Shown here piece by piece: positions 53,800 to 61,451 of a DNA stretch of 64,000 nt. The notes under the pieces are model-generated. The model was not told the origin of the DNA, searched no databases, and was given only the letters and a program-made list of their open reading frames with translations. Position 1 is the first letter of the stretch, and each line of letters opens with the position of its first letter. Origin of the DNA: Archaeoglobus sp. JdFR-24 (lineage in GTDB: Archaea > Halobacteriota > Archaeoglobi > Archaeoglobales > Archaeoglobaceae); the NCBI GenBank assembly GCA_002011215.1, contig MTML01000011.1, positions 56,702 to 120,701 on the forward strand. The letters run 5' to 3'. The position numbers and the translations under genes were made by a program.

Positions 53800-54060
53800 C
53801 TATATCCTCTCAAGAATTTCATCGCATTCTTCAATTATCTTTTTGTTTGCCTCTTTGAGCACCTCAAGAGGATTTTTTCCATCAGTTCGAATGATAATCT
53901 CCGCTCCTTCTACCAGTGGATGTGGAATGTTGTATTTTGTTAAAATGACATTTTCGTCCTCTAACAGGTGATGCTGAAGAAGATTCAGGAAGGTGTGATT
54001 CTCTCCTTTGATTTTTATTTTTGCATAGTTTTTTTCCAGTTCAACAATTTTTACTTCCAT
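53800..54060 (-). CDS. rpoL: DNA-directed RNA polymerase subunit L
   Basis: This 86-residue homologue of eukaryotic Rpb11 pairs with subunit D to build the polymerase assembly platform. NHTFLNLLQHHLLEDENV is the conserved core helix. GAEIII with the following DGKNPLEVL segment forms the rest of the alpha-like fold. GGTGATAAT precedes the ATG. It follows csl4 by 23 nt in a cluster of RNA-related genes, an order seen in other euryarchaea. Confidence 0.95.
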   Translation of the reverse strand: MEVKIVELEKNYAKIKIKGENHTFLNLLQHHLLEDENVILTKYNIPHPLVEGAEIIIRTDGKNPLEVLKEANKKIIEECDEILERI

Positions 54061-54083
54061 ATTATCACCTTACACCTTAGTCC

Positions 54084-54629
54084 TCAAGTCCAGTTACCTC
54101 TACCATAATCAGAGGAAATTCTCCTCCTTTCGACGTTACCGCATTTTAGGCATTTAAGCTTATCTCCCTCTCTGACCATCTCACTCTTACATGAGGAACA
54201 TAATGCCTTTACAACACCCATTCCCGGCTCCTTGGTGGATAACTTTAGGAGTCCAGGATCTATCACTCTGGCTTTTATTATATCCATATATTTGACAGCT
54301 GAGCCGAGGTCCTTTAAATATTCATTCTGAACATTTGAAACGTGTAGTGCTGCAATTCCAGTATGCATAAGATCTCTATCGAGTCCGTATTTTCTCGACA
54401 ACTCAACAAGGGCGAGAGAGTTTCGCACATCTACAACTCTCCCAAGCACGATATCTCCTTTTTTAATGTCGGGAAGTTTTTTTATTGATTCAACACTGAC
54501 AACTTTATCCTTAACAACTACTTTACCGGCAACTGCTGCAAACAACTCACCATTCTCCTCATATACACCCTCACCAGGTACAAATTCCTCAGCATATCCA
54601 ACCCTATCACCGGGGAACACAAACTTCAT
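54084..54629 (-). CDS. csl4: Exosome complex RNA-binding protein Csl4
   Basis: This 181-residue cap protein of the archaeal RNA exosome brings substrate RNA to the Rrp41/Rrp42 ring. The N-terminal beta domain starts PGDRVG and the central S1 domain begins IVLGRVVDVRNSLALVEL. The C-terminal zinc ribbon uses CSSC and CLKC. The ATG at 54629 overlaps the stop of the methyltransferase gene (ATGA), so the two are coupled. The exosome ring genes are not in this window. Confidence 0.93.
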   Translation of the reverse strand: MKFVFPGDRVGYAEEFVPGEGVYEENGELFAAVAGKVVVKDKVVSVESIKKLPDIKKGDIVLGRVVDVRNSLALVELSRKYGLDRDLMHTGIAALHVSNVQNEYLKDLGSAVKYMDIIKARVIDPGLLKLSTKEPGMGVVKALCSSCKSEMVREGDKLKCLKCGNVERRRISSDYGRGNWT

Positions 54630-55237
54630 AACTCTTCATCTCCGTATTTTCTTTCCATTCTGTAAACTTCAACAGGTATATGCTTAAATTCTTTTTCATG
54701 GAATTCATATGTTCTTCTTAAAGGTATGCTGTAATACCAGAGGTGGGTTATTTTAAAGTCATTATCCTCAGAACACTTTTTTATAAATTTATCACTTCCG
54801 GCAGAGTGGATTGAGTAAATCACTCTTGATATTTCCATCGCTTTCAGTAAAAAAGGTCTGTCAGCATGTTTTTTATGGATACCGAAGGGAGGATTCATTA
54901 TAACTGTAAAATCTTTTTTTCTCAGCTCAAGTTTGTTGATGTCGCATCGAATGAAATCACAATTCAAATCAAATCTTTTCGAGTTGTTTCTGGCTATAAA
55001 GAGTGCATTTCTGTCAATATCTACCCCAACCGCTCTTGCCCCGAAGAGAGAAGAAGCGATGGTGAGCATTCCAGTTCCACAACCAAGATCAACAACATAC
55101 TTCAAATCCGACATCAAGTAAGCATTGACCACAATCTCGGCTGCAAGAGATGGAGGAGTAACGTATTGTTCTAATTTAATATTCGGTCTTTTAAAACCCT
55201 CAAGCTTCTCCAGAGTTATTTCAAGTTCTTTTTTCAC
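54626..55237 (-). CDS. METTL5-like N6-adenine RNA methyltransferase
   Basis: This protein of about 203 residues has a Rossmann methyltransferase fold. DLGCGTGML is the SAM-binding loop and NPPFG the catalytic motif of adenine N6-methyltransferases. The following HKKHADRPFL stretch is characteristic of METTL5 relatives, which in eukaryotes methylate small-subunit ribosomal RNA. I place the start at GTG 55237, where the family N-terminus (KKELEITLEKLEGFKRPN) begins. An upstream frame extension to 55348 has no matching residues. It heads the cluster with csl4 and rpoL, consistent with ribosome and RNA function. Confidence 0.82.
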   Translation of the reverse strand: MKKELEITLEKLEGFKRPNIKLEQYVTPPSLAAEIVVNAYLMSDLKYVVDLGCGTGMLTIASSLFGARAVGVDIDRNALFIARNNSKRFDLNCDFIRCDINKLELRKKDFTVIMNPPFGIHKKHADRPFLLKAMEISRVIYSIHSAGSDKFIKKCSEDNDFKITHLWYYSIPLRRTYEFHEKEFKHIPVEVYRMERKYGDEEL

Positions 55238-55459
55238 ATAATTACTGATGACATTCAATATTACAATTTTTTCGGTTATATTTTTTCGGTTATTGAAGAA
55301 TATTAGTGAGCAAATCTGCTGTTTCGCAGGTAAGTGGTTACAACTCACACTTGGCAGTGACCCGGGAGAAACTTAATAGATGATTGATGGAGTTAATCTT
55401 ATATTCGGGAAAACATAGTTAATTAATCTTGGTTATAGTTAGGTTACTGGGGTGGAGTG

Positions 55460-56236
55460 ATGAAGTTTCAGACAGGAATAGGTGTTTTTGACACCTATAC
55501 GGGAGGCATATATCCTGGACTTTTACTTCTTGTTGAGGAAGTGGGTGCCGGGGGAAGGGAATTCGCGTTCACGACTATTATGAATCTCATAAAGTCGGGA
55601 AAAACCTCTGATATATATTATATCTCAATGACGTTGAGTGATGCTGAAGTTAAAAGAGAGCTGAAGCTAGCTTTCCCCGATTCTGAAGGAGACTGGATAG
55701 AAAAACCCAGAATAATCAGCTTTGCAAAAGAATACTTTGCAAGAACAATTGTTCCACTCTCGTGGGTTACGGAAGAGAAAGTCTCTCTGGCATCACTGAG
55801 GCCTGATGAAAAGCTTCTGGAAAAGCTCGTCAACCTGTTTGACAGAATCCCAGATAGGAGTATACTCATAATTGATTCTCTGACAGATCTGATGAGAAAG
55901 ACTGAGATAATGGGTGGGGATGAAATTAAATGGTCTGATCTCGTGGACTTTTTTACCGGAATAAGGAAACTGATAATCAATAAAGACATGCTGGTTTATG
56001 TGTTGCTGACGAAAAATGTCATTGAAAAATCAAAAGAAGAAGAAATTTTGAATACTGCGAACGGGGTAATTTTTTTCGAGTGGAATATTGAAAAGGACGT
56101 AATAAAAAGATCAATGTACATTCGAAAACTTACAGGGTCGTTGCCCTTTTTGGAGAAACAGAAAATAATGAAATATGATGTTACGATCGATCCGGCAGAA
56201 GGCTTTATTATATCGCGGTTGCTCAGAGTTATTTGA
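55460..56236 (+). CDS. KaiC-like protein with degenerate Walker A
   Basis: This protein of about 258 residues in the RecA/KaiC superfamily keeps the overall fold (N-terminal TGIGVFDTYTGGIYPG, Walker B region SILIIDSLTDL near residue 137). The P-loop is replaced by VEEVGAGGREFA (near residues 26-37), which lacks the GK[ST] needed for phosphate binding. It probably does not hydrolyse ATP. GGGGTGGA lies a few nt before the start; GTG 55457 and ATG 55460 are both possible. The gene for an intact KaiC-like protein begins 10 nt after its stop. A pseudo-ATPase that regulates its neighbour is an attractive inference. Confidence 0.75.
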   Translation: MKFQTGIGVFDTYTGGIYPGLLLLVEEVGAGGREFAFTTIMNLIKSGKTSDIYYISMTLSDAEVKRELKLAFPDSEGDWIEKPRIISFAKEYFARTIVPLSWVTEEKVSLASLRPDEKLLEKLVNLFDRIPDRSILIIDSLTDLMRKTEIMGGDEIKWSDLVDFFTGIRKLIINKDMLVYVLLTKNVIEKSKEEEILNTANGVIFFEWNIEKDVIKRSMYIRKLTGSLPFLEKQKIMKYDVTIDPAEGFIISRLLRVI

Positions 56237-56246
56237 GATGATCAAT

Positions 56247-56930
56247 ATGCGATTATCAACAGGTATTCCTGGGTTGGATTCCGTGATTGGGGGAGGAATT
56301 CCAAAAGGACATATTATCACTATTTTTGGTCACTACGGTACAGGAAAAACAACTTTCGGTCTGCACTTCGTTTATGAAGGTCTAAAAAATGGGGAGAGAT
56401 GCATTTTTATCAGTCTTGATGAAGATGAAGCAAGCATCATTGAAACCGCTCAGGGATTTGGAATGGATTTTAATGAATACTATGGTCAGATTGAAATTAT
56501 AAGGCTTGATCCTTTAATTGTTAAGGAATCTCTGGAAAAAATAAATAATGATCTGATGCAAATCATTTCAGAAATGAAAGCATCGAGACTTGTGATTGAC
56601 ACGATAAGCATTTTAGAGGGTCTCTTTAGTGAGAGCGACAGGTGGAGGACAATATCATTTCTGAAGAATAGTATAAAAAAATCGGGAATAACGGCGATTT
56701 TAACTTCAGAGGCTGATAGATATACTATGAATACGAGCAAGTATGGAATACTTGAATATATATCGGATGGTGCCATAGCATTAAAGTACGTTCGAAAAAA
56801 TGAGCTTGAAGAACCCATTCTGGGGCTGGAGGTTATAAAGATGAGGAGAACAAAGCACTCCAGAAAATTGAGGCCTTTCACCATAACTGAACGTGGAATC
56901 GAGGTTTATGAAGAAGCAGAAATATTTTAA
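56247..56930 (+). CDS. KaiC-like ATPase with intact Walker motifs
   Basis: This 227-residue, single-domain KaiC-like ATPase has TGIPGLDSVIGGGIPKG at the N-terminus, Walker A GHYGTGKTTF near residue 29, and Walker B in RLVIDTISIL near 115. The remainder follows the RecA core to the end with no second domain. Archaeal proteins of this type are linked to signalling and to archaellum or gas-vesicle regulation, but none of those genes is near. The ATG at 56247 is favoured by GAGATGATC just before it; ATG 56238 is the alternative. It follows the degenerate relative closely, so the two are an operon. Confidence 0.82.
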   Translation: MRLSTGIPGLDSVIGGGIPKGHIITIFGHYGTGKTTFGLHFVYEGLKNGERCIFISLDEDEASIIETAQGFGMDFNEYYGQIEIIRLDPLIVKESLEKINNDLMQIISEMKASRLVIDTISILEGLFSESDRWRTISFLKNSIKKSGITAILTSEADRYTMNTSKYGILEYISDGAIALKYVRKNELEEPILGLEVIKMRRTKHSRKLRPFTITERGIEVYEEAEIF

Positions 56931-57078
56931 ATTGAATTCAGATTTTGGATTTGAGTATAATATTCCTGAAGCATCAGAAGCCTTAAATCACCTCCTGAGG
57001 ATTTTAGAATTTAAGTGGGGGATTTTGAAAATTAAGACACGGCGAGGCACAGATTGGGAAAATCTAGTCATATGTTAA
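56908..57078 (+). CDS. Possible small protein overlapping the KaiC-like gene
   Basis: A 56-codon frame starts at ATG 56908 inside the last 23 bases of the KaiC-like gene, with GAGGTTT directly upstream. It begins MKKQKYFKLNSDF and ends RGTDWENLVIC. The spacing and overlap are typical for coupled genes, but the product matches nothing I recognise and the length is short. It could be a chance frame. Confidence 0.3.
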   Translation: MKKQKYFKLNSDFGFEYNIPEASEALNHLLRILEFKWGILKIKTRRGTDWENLVIC

Positions 57079-57185
57079 GGCTAAACAGGATTCAAACATC
57101 AAAAATATTGGGCATATCACCTAATGCGGTTCAGGCCAAAAAATATGCTGCTTAAAAATATGAAATAAAAAGGAAAAGCTCAACC

Positions 57186-57503
57186 TCAGCCAAACAATGC
57201 TCCGAGACCCTCAATAGCCTCTTCTTCCTTCTTCTCTTCCTCTTCTTCCTCTTCTTCTTCCTTCTTCTCTTCTGTCTCTGCTGGTACCTCAGCTGGCGCT
57301 GCTGCAGGTGCTGCTGCAACTGGTGCAAAGCTCGCCTTGGCAATTGCCTCGTCAATGTTCACGTCTTCGAGAGCAGCAACAAGCGCCTTCACTCTCGCAT
57401 CGTTAACTTCGACTCCGGCTGCCTCAAGCACGGCTTTTATATTTTCCTCTGTAATCTCCTTTCCAGCAGAATGCAACATTAACGCGGCATACACATACTC
57501 CAT
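57186..57503 (-). CDS. rpl12: Ribosomal stalk protein P1 (L12)
   Basis: This 105-residue acidic stalk protein recruits translation factors to the ribosome. The N-terminal dimerisation domain begins [21 protein letters not shown] flexible alanine-proline hinge (about residues 65-80) leads to a run of glutamates and lysines, ending [11 protein letters not shown], the factor-binding tail. GGAGGTAG stands before the ATG. It is the last gene of the L1-P0-P1 operon. The final 38 nt of coding sequence are identical to the corresponding part of the P0 gene. Confidence 0.96.
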   Translation of the reverse strand: MEYVYAALMLHSAGKEITEENIKAVLEAAGVEVNDARVKALVAALEDVNIDEAIAKASFAPVAAAPAAAPAEVPAETEEKKEEEEEEEEEKKEEEAIEGLGALFG

Positions 57504-57527
57504 TTTTAACTACCTCCTGAAATTTTA

Positions 57528-58544
57528 TTATCCAAACAATGCTCCGAGACCCTCAATAGCCTCTTCTTCTTTATGCTCCTCTTCTTCCTCTTCTTCCTCC
57601 TCTTTATGCTCTTCTTCCTCTTCTTTTTCAGCTACAGGTTCAACAACAACCTGTTTGTGTTGAATCAGGCCTGTGAGATCTTCATCCAGCGCCTCTGAAG
57701 GAAGTACTGATGCCAGTGAGAGCATCTCGGAGTATGACTTTACAAGAATGTCGCTGATAACATCCTTCTCCGGAATAACTGCATTTATCGCAAGGTTTCT
57801 TGCATCTGTAAATGCTTTGATTATTAAGATCTCGGCGGTCTCAGGCGTTACATAGGCTGCATTCACGGCAAGATTGAGGGCTTTTGTATAAGCCTCGGTG
57901 AACTGCCCTGAAACCATCATAGTGTCGATACTCAGGGTGTCCGGGGTGAATTCGACCCCATTCTCCATTAGCACTCTTGTATCAAGTCCCAGTTTTACAG
58001 GTTTAATGTCAAGGAGATCCAAAGCTTTTGCAACCTCCGGCTTTACAACCTCCCCAGCCTTTACAACCGTTACTGTATCTTTTATTACGATCTTACCTCT
58101 CTCAATTGCAGCAGGCAGTCCACCCATCTGCAGATCGCCAATAATTGGGCCGGGAGGAAATGAAGTCGGACCTTTCTCCACGACAATATCTTCTGGACAC
58201 ACCTGGCCGGGTTTGAGTGTTGATGGAATTTTTGTCTCCTCGAGTTTTTTGTAAAGCTTGAACGGATTCATGTTTGCTGCAACAAAGGCAATCTGATCTC
58301 CAAGGTATTCTTTGAGTTTTAAGAATTCACCACCCTCTCTCTCAATAGCCTTCTCAACGAGAGTATTCTTCACGACTTTCAGCTTGATCACATTCCTGAA
58401 ATCCCTTCTTATCTTCTGCATCTGACCGGCAGAAATTCCTCTAAAACTAACTATTCCTACAACAGGGTATTCTTTGAGGAATTTTTGAATCTCCTCAACA
58501 TCTCTGAGTTTCCACTGAGGTAAAGATCCTTTAACAGCAGCCAT
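57528..58544 (-). CDS. rplP0: Ribosomal protein P0 (L10)
   Basis: This 338-residue base of the ribosomal stalk binds 23S rRNA and carries several P1 dimers. The N-terminal RNA-binding domain holds GIVSFRGISAGQMQKIR near residue 30. A middle domain has GPTSFPPGPIIG and the C-terminal helical spine binds P1. The tail ends [11 protein letters not shown], the same as P1. Glutamate-rich segments interrupted by H and K precede the tail. The start ATG overlaps the L1 stop by 1 nt, and GGTGAT lies just upstream, so translation is coupled. Confidence 0.96.
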   Translation of the reverse strand: MAAVKGSLPQWKLRDVEEIQKFLKEYPVVGIVSFRGISAGQMQKIRRDFRNVIKLKVVKNTLVEKAIEREGGEFLKLKEYLGDQIAFVAANMNPFKLYKKLEETKIPSTLKPGQVCPEDIVVEKGPTSFPPGPIIGDLQMGGLPAAIERGKIVIKDTVTVVKAGEVVKPEVAKALDLLDIKPVKLGLDTRVLMENGVEFTPDTLSIDTMMVSGQFTEAYTKALNLAVNAAYVTPETAEILIIKAFTDARNLAINAVIPEKDVISDILVKSYSEMLSLASVLPSEALDEDLTGLIQHKQVVVEPVAEKEEEEEHKEEEEEEEEEHKEEEAIEGLGALFG

Positions 58545-59191
58545 TATATCACCCTCACAGCAGGACCCATTGTTGTTTTAACGTATACTGATTTCACATT
58601 GTTGGCAGCGTTTTCATATTTATTCTCAACAACTTTCAGAATCTCAAGAATATTATCTGAAATAAAGTCTGGATCAAGTTCTTCGGTACCAACCGGAGCG
58701 TGAAACGTCATTTTATCTTTTGTTCTTATTTTAACTGATTTTTTCAGCCTTTCAATTACTGGAGTGGGGTCAGAAAGAGGGGGGATTGGTTGGGGTATTT
58801 TACCTCTTGGGCCAAGTATTGGGCCGAGTTTTTTACCTATCTCAGGCATGAGGGGAGCCTCAGCGATGAAGAAATCAATCTCATTTGCTATTTTTCTTAA
58901 TTTTCTTTTATCTTTTGCAAGCTCGTCTATATCTTCTGGAGAGAACACAACATCTGCCCCCGCCTCCTTGGCTTTGAGGGCAGTATCACCTTTTGCAAAA
59001 ACACCCACTTTTCTCGGTTTACCAGTTCCGTGCGGAAGTGTTATGAGTGCATCAATTCTGTTCTCTGGCTTCTTCATATCGAGATTTCTAAGGTTTACAG
59101 CCATTTCCACAGTCTCTACGAACTTCCTCTGTTTTGAATTTCCTATTGCTTCCTCAACAGCCTTTTTTACCTTCTCTTTATCCACTAACAT
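58544..59191 (-). CDS. rpl1: Ribosomal protein L1
   Basis: This 215-residue protein of the L1 stalk moves deacylated tRNA from the ribosome. Family segments seen are RIDALITLPHGTGKPRKVGVF, LGPILGPRGKIPQPIP and the C-terminal TTMGPAVRV. The ATG at 59191 is preferred over in-frame GTG codons upstream because GGTGGTGA lies just before it. It is first in the L1-P0-P1 operon. L11, which precedes L1 in many archaea, is absent here. A hairpin just upstream may let L1 control its own synthesis, as described for archaeal L1 operons. Confidence 0.96.
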   Translation of the reverse strand: MLVDKEKVKKAVEEAIGNSKQRKFVETVEMAVNLRNLDMKKPENRIDALITLPHGTGKPRKVGVFAKGDTALKAKEAGADVVFSPEDIDELAKDKRKLRKIANEIDFFIAEAPLMPEIGKKLGPILGPRGKIPQPIPPLSDPTPVIERLKKSVKIRTKDKMTFHAPVGTEELDPDFISDNILEILKVVENKYENAANNVKSVYVKTTMGPAVRVI

Positions 59192-59270
59192 ATTCACCAC
59201 CGTAGTGCCCGCGGCTTCTCGCCTCCTACGGACGTATTAAACTCGAAAATCCAATAGGTATTTTAAATTA
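59192..59270 (-). promoter_or_regulatory. L1 operon promoter and leader hairpin
   Basis: A taatttaaaat box (59261-59270) places transcription start near 59238, giving a leader of about 47 nt. In the leader, CCGTAG (59231-59226) pairs perfectly with CTACGG (59205-59200), with an inner GGC/GCC pair around GAGAA. The 3' arm touches the GGTGGTGA ribosome-binding site. The layout suits translational autoregulation by L1, but I cannot confirm the L1 consensus by eye. Confidence 0.55.
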
Positions 59271-59441
59271 ACGGTGACCCAGCTACCGATCTGATGATTT
59301 TTTATACAAATACTTGATAGTCATAATATTTAAAGTCAACACTTTAATGTCTTATATTGCATGCAGAAATTTATAATATATATTTTTAAACTCGCTTCTA
59401 CCTGAGAAAAATTTAAGTATAAACCAGTTTAGGTTTTGATT
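59271..59441. other. Short gap, upstream of broken tusA
   Basis: This AT-rich sequence lies between the L1 operon promoter and the tusA remnant. An aatttaagtataaacc TATA-like box (about 59409-59424) lies 27-28 nt before the ATG of the remnant. Nothing else is seen. Confidence 0.4.
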
Positions 59442-59635
59442 ATGCATTATACCTGCGAAATTGAACCCGATAATGTGCTGATTGTGTGAGTCTTCTCTGC
59501 CTGGACCCTGGTGTTAAGAACAAGAACAGAAATTGATAGGCTTGAGGAAGGACGAATTCTTGAGGTTGTTGCGGACAATCCATCGTTGGAAAAGTATCAT
59601 CTCTTTACAGGAAAATTAAATCAGGAGGAAGTTAT
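59442..59635 (+). pseudogene. Broken TusA-like sulfur-carrier gene
   Basis: The frame from ATG 59442 gives MHYTCEIEPDNVLIV, then TGA (59487-59489), then VFSAWTLVLRTRTEIDRL and EEGRILEVVADNP. The second part is a clear TusA/SirA family match; TusA proteins have an R at the stop position and GLxCPxPV where VFSAWTLV appears here. Reading the neighbouring frame recovers LLC and, after one more shift, PGP, so the active-site region carries compensating indels. The CGA-to-TGA change and lost catalytic cysteine indicate a pseudogene. A TATA box remains 27-28 nt upstream. The 3' end is lost at the start of iscU. Confidence 0.7.
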
Positions 59636-60103
59636 ATGTATTCGGAAAAAGTTATGGAGCATTTCAGAAACCCCAGAAATGTTGGTGAAATCCCTGATGC
59701 TGATGGTGTAGGTGTTGTGGGAAATCCAGTCTGTGGTGATCTGATGAAAATAACAATTAAGGTTGAGGATGAGAGGATAAAGGAAGTCAGGTTCCAAACC
59801 TTTGGTTGTGGGGCTGCAATTGCCACAAGTTCAATGATTACTGAACTGGCCAAGGGAATGAAGTTGGAAGATGCGATCAAAATATCAAAGCAAGCTGTAG
59901 CTGACGCTCTTGGCGGTCTACCGCCTCAGAAAATGCACTGTTCAAATCTTGCAGCTGATGGTCTGAGAAGGGCGATTGTGAATTATTTGAAAAATAATGG
60001 AATGATGGATAGAATCAGGAAACTTGGGCTTGAAAAGGAACTTGAGAAAATGGAAAAAGGAGATATGGACGATCACGGTGAGCTTTGTGAGGCTGGGGAT
60101 TAG
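59636..60103 (+). CDS. iscU: Iron-sulfur cluster scaffold protein IscU/NifU-like
   Basis: This 155-residue scaffold on which [2Fe-2S] and [4Fe-4S] clusters are built has the three conserved cysteines: NPVCGD (near residue 38), GCGAAIA (near 63) and MHCSNLA (near 107). Past residue 128 is a short charged tail (ELEKMEKGDMDDHGELCEAGD-like), slightly longer than in bacterial IscU. The ribosome-binding site GGAGG is 7 nt from the ATG. The partner cysteine desulfurase gene is not adjacent. A broken tusA lies directly upstream and appears to have shared this transcript. Confidence 0.93.
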   Translation: MYSEKVMEHFRNPRNVGEIPDADGVGVVGNPVCGDLMKITIKVEDERIKEVRFQTFGCGAAIATSSMITELAKGMKLEDAIKISKQAVADALGGLPPQKMHCSNLAADGLRRAIVNYLKNNGMMDRIRKLGLEKELEKMEKGDMDDHGELCEAGD

Positions 60104-60156
60104 AGGGGTGATTGCTCACAGTTTATGGGCTCCAAATCATCCGGGGGTAAAACGGA

Positions 60157-61431
60157 TCAGAAAAGAAACTCCGGAATCTTCTGTTTACCGAGAATATCAT
60201 TTAAGTCCTCTTTCTCCCTTATTATGTGAATTTCACCATCTTTAACAAGAATCTCTGCGCATCTCGGTCTTCCATTGTACTGACTGCTCATCACAAACCC
60301 ATATGCCCCAGCATCGAACACTGCAATTATGTCTCCCTTTTCAACTTCAGGGAGTTCTCTGTCACTTGCCAGAATATCACCACTCTCGCATATCGGCCCT
60401 ACAATTGTGTAAGTTTCTTTATTTTCTCTATCCATTTTGTTTGCTACTGCAACCCTGTGATATGAACCGTACATCGCAGGCCTAATCAGGAGATTAAAGC
60501 CTGCATCGACAGCCACAAAATTTTTGTATGCTCTTTTTACGGAATTGACTCTGGTTAGCAGAACTGTCGTATTTCCGATAATACTCCTCCCAGGCTCGAG
60601 CCATAGCTCTAAATCAGGGTTTATCTCCTGCTTCCTCTCATTGAATACTGGAAGAATTGCCTTGGAATATTCTGAAGGTGTTAAAGCTCCACTTCCATCA
60701 TAGTCGATTCCTGGCCCTCCTCCCAGATCCAGAAATTCGAGTTCAATTCCAGAATCTCTTAACTCGATTGCGATGTCAAACAATTTGTTTAGAGCATCCA
60801 CAAATGGCCCGACATCTGTTATCTGGCTTCCAATGTGGCAGTGAATTCCACAGGGGTTAATGTTTGGAAGTTCTGCGGCCATTCTATAGGCATCGCCAAT
60901 CTGCTCCCATGGAATTCCGAATTTTGATGTTTTAAGTCCTGTTGCAATCTTTGGATGGGTCTCTGGAGACACATCTGGATTCACCCTGAAGGCTATTTTT
61001 ATCTCCTTATTCTGCTTTGCAGCAATTTCTGAGATTGTGTAAAGCTCATCAACGCTATCCACACTGAATTTAACTCCAGCATTAACACCCATCTCGATTT
61101 CAGAATCACTCTTACTGTTTCCGTTAAATAAGATATTTTCAGGTTTAAATCCAGCAAGAAGGGTAAGATATAACTCTCCTGAGCTAAATACGTCTGCTCC
61201 AAAACCATTTTTTGAAATTATTTTGAGGATTGCCAGATTGTAATTGGCCTTTACAGCGTAAAGGAGTTTTGCATCGGGGAATGCGATTTTATATGATTTC
61301 AGATTCTCAATCAACCTGGAATAAGAGGTCACATAAACTGGAGTTCCTGTTTTATCAATTATATCCCTTACACGTGCACCATCCACTGTAAGCTCCCCAT
61401 CTCTGATCTCAAAACCCTCTTCATCCGTCAT
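60157..61431 (-). CDS. lysA: Diaminopimelate decarboxylase
   Basis: This PLP enzyme of about 424 residues forms L-lysine from meso-diaminopimelate. LLYAVKANYN (near residue 55) carries the PLP lysine. GIHCHIGSQI (near 190) and DLGGGPGIDY (near 228) are the phosphate-binding parts. The C-terminal barrel has EPGRSI near 278, GPICESGD (the cysteine that reaches into the partner active site) and DAGAYGF. ATG 61431 is preferred; a TTG at 61455 overlaps the dapL stop. It is coupled to dapL, which makes its substrate. Together they complete the short DapL route to lysine. Confidence 0.95.
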   Translation of the reverse strand: MTDEEGFEIRDGELTVDGARVRDIIDKTGTPVYVTSYSRLIENLKSYKIAFPDAKLLYAVKANYNLAILKIISKNGFGADVFSSGELYLTLLAGFKPENILFNGNSKSDSEIEMGVNAGVKFSVDSVDELYTISEIAAKQNKEIKIAFRVNPDVSPETHPKIATGLKTSKFGIPWEQIGDAYRMAAELPNINPCGIHCHIGSQITDVGPFVDALNKLFDIAIELRDSGIELEFLDLGGGPGIDYDGSGALTPSEYSKAILPVFNERKQEINPDLELWLEPGRSIIGNTTVLLTRVNSVKRAYKNFVAVDAGFNLLIRPAMYGSYHRVAVANKMDRENKETYTIVGPICESGDILASDRELPEVEKGDIIAVFDAGAYGFVMSSQYNGRPRCAEILVKDGEIHIIREKEDLNDILGKQKIPEFLF

Positions 61432-61451
61432 AATACCAGCCTCTCTCAGCC

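Noticed and set aside
59487..59489. In-frame TGA as selenocysteine codon in the TusA-like frame
   Set aside because: The stop aligns with an arginine position, not the catalytic cysteine, and the surrounding residues are scrambled by frameshifts. The formate dehydrogenase in the same genome uses cysteine.
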